DNA of 64,000 bases. Origin: Leptodactylus fallax. Its lineage: Eukaryota; Chordata; Amphibia; Anura; Leptodactylidae. A program made the translations under genes and the position numbers. Shown one piece after another: positions 60,126-64,000 of the stretch. The stretch spans positions 5,117,001-5,181,000 of the forward strand of contig CAMRHE010000028.1 of NCBI GenBank assembly GCA_947044405.1. The letters are read 5' to 3'. Numbering within the stretch: the stretch's first letter is position 1; each line of letters begins with the position of its first letter. The notes under the pieces are model-generated. The model was not told where the DNA came from. It saw only the letters and a program-made list of their open reading frames with translations, and made no database searches.

Positions 60126-60737
60126 TTAGCTACTGTAAGTGTTTTTTTTTTTAATACCTATTTCATTATTAAACTGTATGTGAACATGGTTGATCATAAA
60201 CAAATGGGATTTTCCTAATTCTTCAATAAACATTCTTCTTTTATGCAGCTTATTTTTGTTCCAATTGGGGTCAATTTCTCTCCATAAAACAAATGAGATG
60301 TATGCCGAAACATCCAGAATGTTGTAAAACATTATCATTGGCCAACAATTAGTTTTGCGTTTGCATGTGTATGTTGATATTGCTTGATCTAGAGTATCAA
60401 CTGCCCCTTTTGTGGCATTATAATCTAATATGTCCGGCTTTTTGTCTTCTCGATTACTTATTGCATTGTCACGGTGCATTGTGCTCATTAGAATTACCTG
60501 TTTATTTTTTTTGGGAACATAAATCACAACTGTTGTATCTCCAGTAAAGTAAAAAGTAGGACTACACACTTCTCTTTTACTAAGGATACCTTGCAGCAGT
60601 TCTGGCTTGTTTTTCCTTATAGTACCCAGCATGGTAAATTGTCTTTTTCGCAACATCTGGCCCAGTTGGTAGGATGTGAAAAAGTTGTCACATGTGACAT
60701 TTTGTCCTTTTAGTCCATGAGTCAAATTGAGAACAAC
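60126..60737 (-). pseudogene. piggyBac transposase, C-terminal part
   Basis: About 203 codons without interruption (VVLNLTHGLKGQNVTCDNFF onward), matching the second part of the piggyBac (DDE_Tnp_1_7) catalytic domain. Visible landmarks are TCDNFFTS (second catalytic Asp), VGTIRKNK-like MLGTIRKNKPEL, VPKKNKQVILMSTMH and KGAVDTLDQAISTYTC (third catalytic Asp). The first catalytic Asp and the N-terminal part are missing. The usual cysteine-rich C-terminal zinc domain is also missing. A TGA directly before VVL (60738-60740) lies where family members usually continue, so it may be a decayed CGA codon. The frame that remains is clean, but the protein cannot be active. A related host PGBD gene is unlikely given the flanking transposon ends. 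Confidence 0.85.
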
Positions 60738-60793
60738 TCACATACCCTGAAATTTTGCAGGCAGAAATAATTAGTGACCTGTAAAACTGTTCG

Positions 60794-60806
60794 GGTCATA
60801 TTGACC
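60794..60806. promoter_or_regulatory. Perfect GGTCAnnnTGACC palindrome, right
   Basis: ggtcatattgacc is the inverted partner of 60092-60104 in the same piggyBac element. A degenerate third version (gagtcatatagaccc) lies near the right end at about 60957. Confidence 0.35.
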
Positions 60807-60988
60807 CAAATAGTACAAGTGTAAAAATCAGCGAGTAGCAAAAAGTAAACAAAATAAAACACTCATAGTAAGAACCCCTCAAATGAGGAAAAGTCAATTA
60901 ATCCCAAGTTTCAGATCCGCATGAAAAAAAAATCTACAAGGTCTCAAATTTCATTTCGAGTCATATAGACCCGAGCAGAACAGCAGGG

Positions 60989-61481
60989 TTAAAGGGGATA
61001 TCCACTTTTTAAAAATTCATAGCCTATCCTTAAGAAAGGTCATCAATTTTAGATTGCGGTAGTCTGACTGTTGGGACCCTTGCAGATCAGCTGTTTCCCG
61101 AAGCACGCAGCTCCTTTCATTGTTTACAAGGTTTATGGCATTATGGGAAAGGAGCTGGGGAGCTCATGTGCCCTCTATTGGATGTAACAGATCCTCAATT
61201 TGCTTTTGTACAAGGTTTATGGGTATTGCATCAGTGTTACATTCAAGTCTACGCCCGAAGCTGTGCAGCCTGGGAATCCCAAGAGTTGGTCAGTAACAGG
61301 ATAGGAGAGTCTGCAGGCGCTCCCCGTCCACTGCTGTAACTTCTACCACCTGGAGGCTGCTGGAAAAGCTGGTCTGTACACGGTCCAGGTGTTGCACCCC
61401 CACAGATCACGTACTGGCGACCTATCCTGTGGATAGATCATCAGCATGAAACATCTTTTTGGGGATGGACAACCCTTTTAA
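60989..61481. mobile_element. TTAA-type MITE abutting the piggyBac element
   Basis: Left end ttaaaggggatatccacttt; right end ggacaacccttttaa. It contains catagcctatccttaagaaa and cctatcctgtggatagatca as facing arms, plus gttgggacccttgcagatca. T2/Kolobok-like. Its left TTAA is also the right target site of the piggyBac element. Confidence 0.8.
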
Positions 61482-62682
61482 TTTTAGAGGCACTATTGCA
61501 ATATTGTTAAAGAGTCCCTAACAAGATGGTGCTATCACCCGCAAATTATGACAGGGGGGCTTCAGCATGAGACAGGGCGATCCTGTTATAGAAGCAACTG
61601 TACAACATCCGAAGCAGGACAGGAGGGGTTTTGGGGTGTCATACAGTTACTGCGTCATCCTGACCGGTGGCTACAAGATTACGACAGTGTCCCTTTAAAT
61701 AAAAAAAAGTTGCAAACTGCATATGAAGTGTATTTACGTGTCTGTCGTATTATAACTATATTATGGGACTTGTCCGTCATTCTTGCTTTTGCTGCATCGG
61801 TAGAAGGTTATAGAAATGCCACGCATCTGAGGACAATATTAATATCGCTGTTTGCACAGCCGATACTTTCCTTATTTAAGAGATCTTGGGACGTGCAGGA
61901 TCCGCCGCACTTGTTCTTGTTTTTTTATGACCTTTAAAGAATTTATTGTGTAGGAAACGTTAAAATGTCCCTAGAAGAAAAGCAGAGAGAAGGTAATTTA
62001 AACACAGCTTGTGGTGGGAATATGCGATCTATCACATCCGTGAACATCCGTAAACCGCGTTTCGCAGAAAAGGACTCCCTGCTGACACTGCTCAGGTTTG
62101 CAGACAAATTAAGCAAGATTTCGATTTTCACGCACTTAATATTGTCAGTCTGCTACTTCTTTTCACATGAGAGGGCGTAATCCGCTTCAAAGGAGGCAGA
62201 CGGTGTATACAGAGACGTCCGCGCTCGCATTGTCGGGGGTGATCGTGTATTGTGGGCTGTATGGACGTGCAGAATACAGTAACAAAGGTTACAAACGTAA
62301 CGCCTTCAGCATGCTATACGTGATGCGCATCTAGAGGGGGCGACGTCCACATATCACTTTGTGCCGTTCCATTTTCAGGAGTCGATCCAGATTTCTATAT
62401 ATCAAGTTCAAGGACTGCAAGACTAAGATTTTCCTCTACGAGCTACATTTACCTTGGACCGGTGATCGAGAGTCATATTCAGTTAAAAAAAGTATTTGGA
62501 GAAATAAATGATGAAATCAGAGAAATTTGCAGATAGTTTACTGTAATTATAATAGCGGTATTATATTATAGCAGTATTTATGACAATGTAACCAGTGCTT
62601 GAGACCATTACTCAGGGCTTCCACGGCGAGTCACACATATGGGGGTCATGAGCTAAATGTGGTTCCCCGAGCTATCACTGCC
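61482..62682. other. Anonymous stretch with a possible MITE
   Basis: Bases 61506-61699 run from ttaaagagtccctaacaag to cagtgtccctttaa and may be another TTAA element, but the arms match poorly. The open frame at 61548-61937 crosses its edge and matches no family. Nothing else is recognised. Confidence 0.35.
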
Positions 62683-62867
62683 CCATTGTGATGTCACAAT
62701 TAACCACTGTGATGTCACAATTAGGCACTGTGATGCCACAATGCCCCATTGTGGTATGACAATACCCCACTGTGAATACCCAATGCCCCGTTGTAATAGC
62801 ACAGTTGCCCATTATGATGTTACAATGCCCTTTTTTGATGTCACAATGTCACAATACTCATTGTGAT
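62683..62867. repeat. 21-bp degenerate minisatellite, left part
   Basis: About 9 units of roughly 21 bp with core cactgtgatgtcacaatta. A shorter continuation at 63296-63360 (atcgtgatgtcacagttaac, ctctgtgatgtcaaaatgcc) lies beyond the inserted MITE, so the array was split. The in-frame HCDVT-like repeat in its plus-strand translation is a by-product of a 21-bp period. Confidence 0.75.
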
Positions 62868-63295
62868 TAGAGATGAGCGAGTCGAAACTGACGAAGTGGA
62901 ATTCGATCTGAATTTCAGGAAATATTCGATTCGCATCGAATCCGAATTTCCTAACGCTTCGTGGTAACAATTCACATTTAGCTCAAAATGGCTACTGCCC
63001 ATGTTAGGACATGGGGCAAGGAACTTTGGGAACGCGGGATTACCCACATTGCTATGTGCGCAGCCAATGAGCAGTCAGCCCTGTGATGTCACAGCCCTTT
63101 AACCCCTTCGCGAGCGCCCACGGCATGTTTGACCGCGGCATCCAAGGTGTTAAATCCCCCGATCGGTTATGGAGCAGGGTGTTAGCTGTAACTGATACCT
63201 AACACCCTGCTCCATAACCGATCGGGGGTCCTAACACCTTGGATGCCGCGGTCAAACATGATCGCGGCATCCAAGGAGTTCCACCATTTTGACGC
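62868..63295. mobile_element. hAT-like MITE (TAGAGATGAG end), truncated copy
   Basis: Starts tagagatgagcgagtcg and is the inverted counterpart of 54626-55187 through most of its length (ttcaggaaatattcgattcg, ggggcaaggaactttggga, agccctgtgatgtcacagcc). It stops at accattttgacgc, equivalent to about 140 bp short of the other copy's end, where the 21-bp array resumes. The flanking attgtgat (62860-62867) and atcgtgat (63296-63303) look like an 8-bp duplication, but the array repeats this word anyway. Confidence 0.7.
63124..63260. repeat. Near-perfect hairpin, arms about 60 bp
   Basis: Outer arms catgtttgaccgcggcatcc and ggatgccgcggtcaaacatg, and inner arms ccccgatcggttatggagca and tgctccataaccgatcgggg, are exact complements. 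Only a short mismatch near the middle of each arm and a loop of about 13 bases (ctgtaactgatac) interrupt it. It lies inside the MITE at 62868-63295; the copy at 54626-55187 keeps only part of the pairing. Confidence 0.85.
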
Positions 63296-63360
63296 ATCGT
63301 GATGTCACAGTTAACCTCTGTGATGTCAAAATGCCTATTTGTGATATCACAATGCTTATT

Positions 63361-64000
63361 AAAAATCTGCTGAAATTTGCAATAGACCACTGCCAACTCT
63401 TTATATAAAAGTAGAAAAACCCAATAAATGCTGAATAAATTTCTATTTATCTAATATCTATAACCTGTCTGTCTGTCTGTCTATCTATCTTTCTATCTGT
63501 CTGTATCGATCTATCTATCTAGTTTTCTAATGCATATAGATAGATACAAGATAGAGAAGAAGAAAATAAAGCAGCATGATGTGAGTTAGATTGCAATAGG
63601 TGCAAAACCAAATGTCTGCCCTTCATAAAAAATGAAAAATTGGCTTCATACCTGTAATTGGGATTAAAAAAAATTGTCTTTATCCAGCTCATACTACTTT
63701 TCTACTTTCCTAGTGGAGTTTTCACCAAGCCCAGTGCTTAGATAGATATTGTCTATCCTGTGTATTAGCAAGATGAAGTTCAAAACTGCTCTGTCAGTCT
63801 TCACTGGACTTCTTGCATTTTGTTCATAAACCAGGAAACTCAGAACCTAACAAGAGGAAACTTCCCAACCCACAGCAATGCTGTGCCTGCAATCTATTGT
63901 GACTGCCCCCCTCCCCAAAACCACAACCAAACAGAGCTGCCAATGTGAATCTTGACCTATAGTAATCTTCATGAAAAATGTATTAGCACAACCGTGTTTG
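63361..64000. other. Anonymous end stretch with a small microsatellite
   Basis: A CTGT/CTAT run lies at about 63464-63520. No gene is recognised to the end of the window. Confidence 0.5.

Larger units (their letters stand above)
60048..60988 (-). mobile_element. piggyBac-type transposon, internally deleted
   Basis: 941 bp between TTAA sites (60044-60047 and 60989-60992), with matching ends ccctgctgtactg and the complement of gaacagcaggg. TTAA target plus CCY...GGG-type termini are the piggyBac signature. It encodes only the second half of a piggyBac transposase on the minus strand. Two further inverted segments with gggtcaatatgaccc lie at about 60076-60108 and 60790-60824. The missing N-terminal half marks an internal deletion near 60740-60790. 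The right TTAA is shared with the MITE at 60989-61481. Confidence 0.88.

Noticed and set aside
61548..61937. 129-codon plus-strand open frame
   Set aside because: No similarity to a known family, composition of chance translation, and overlap with a possible MITE edge.
62860..63303. 8-bp target duplication of the truncated MITE
   Set aside because: attgtgat-like words occur in nearly every unit of the surrounding 21-bp array, so the match has little weight.

Overview
This window is repeat-rich, non-coding vertebrate DNA, most likely from a frog. I recognise no host exon, tRNA or rRNA. The frog assignment is an inference. It rests on many short palindromic elements with TTAAAGGGG-type ends (the T2/Kolobok-like MITEs known from Xenopus), several Tc1-like elements, a piggyBac copy, and elements beginning TAGAGATGAG. 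The only proteins that can be supported are transposon proteins: one uninterrupted Tc1-like transposase, one broken Tc1-like transposase, a C-terminal piggyBac transposase piece, and the last part of an L1-like ORF2.

Layout. 1-4700: anonymous DNA, a hAT-type MITE carrying a 31-bp minisatellite, and a Tc1-like end fragment. 6445-8270: a 49-bp minisatellite that starts at a TTAAAGGGA terminal repeat. 9355-10987: a Tc1-like element with about 212-bp terminal repeats and a dead transposase. 11360-12021: a solo LTR with a perfect 5-bp target duplication. 14001-23256: about 8.6 kb of a 43-bp satellite, split by a 640-bp L1-like insertion. 24790-28000: a 38-bp array containing a duplicated block about 1.3 kb long. 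28058-28653: short Tc1-like pieces. 30051-31219: a 63-bp array inside an inverted repeat. 32001-32960 and 36122-37023: two more arrays of the 49-bp unit, the second ending in a TTAAAGGGA terminal repeat. 34721-35383: a second solo LTR of the 11360 family, inverted, again with a perfect 5-bp duplication. 38.6-45.2 kb: palindromic MITEs, a 19-bp array and a long CTAT microsatellite. 48.5-58.5 kb: two more 31-bp arrays, a dense run of MITEs, and an intact-looking Tc1-like element at 52222-53788. 59.2-61.5 kb: a piggyBac element directly abutting a TTAA-type MITE. 62.7-63.4 kb: a 21-bp array interrupted by a MITE that contains a long near-perfect hairpin.

What ties the window together is the link between transposons and tandem repeats. 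Tandem arrays cover roughly 19-20 kb (about 30%). Several lie inside, or end exactly at, inverted terminal repeats of DNA transposons, which suggests that MITE ends seeded them. Other elements (the L1-like copy and a MITE) later inserted into arrays. All coordinates were read by eye, so array borders may be off by tens of bases.
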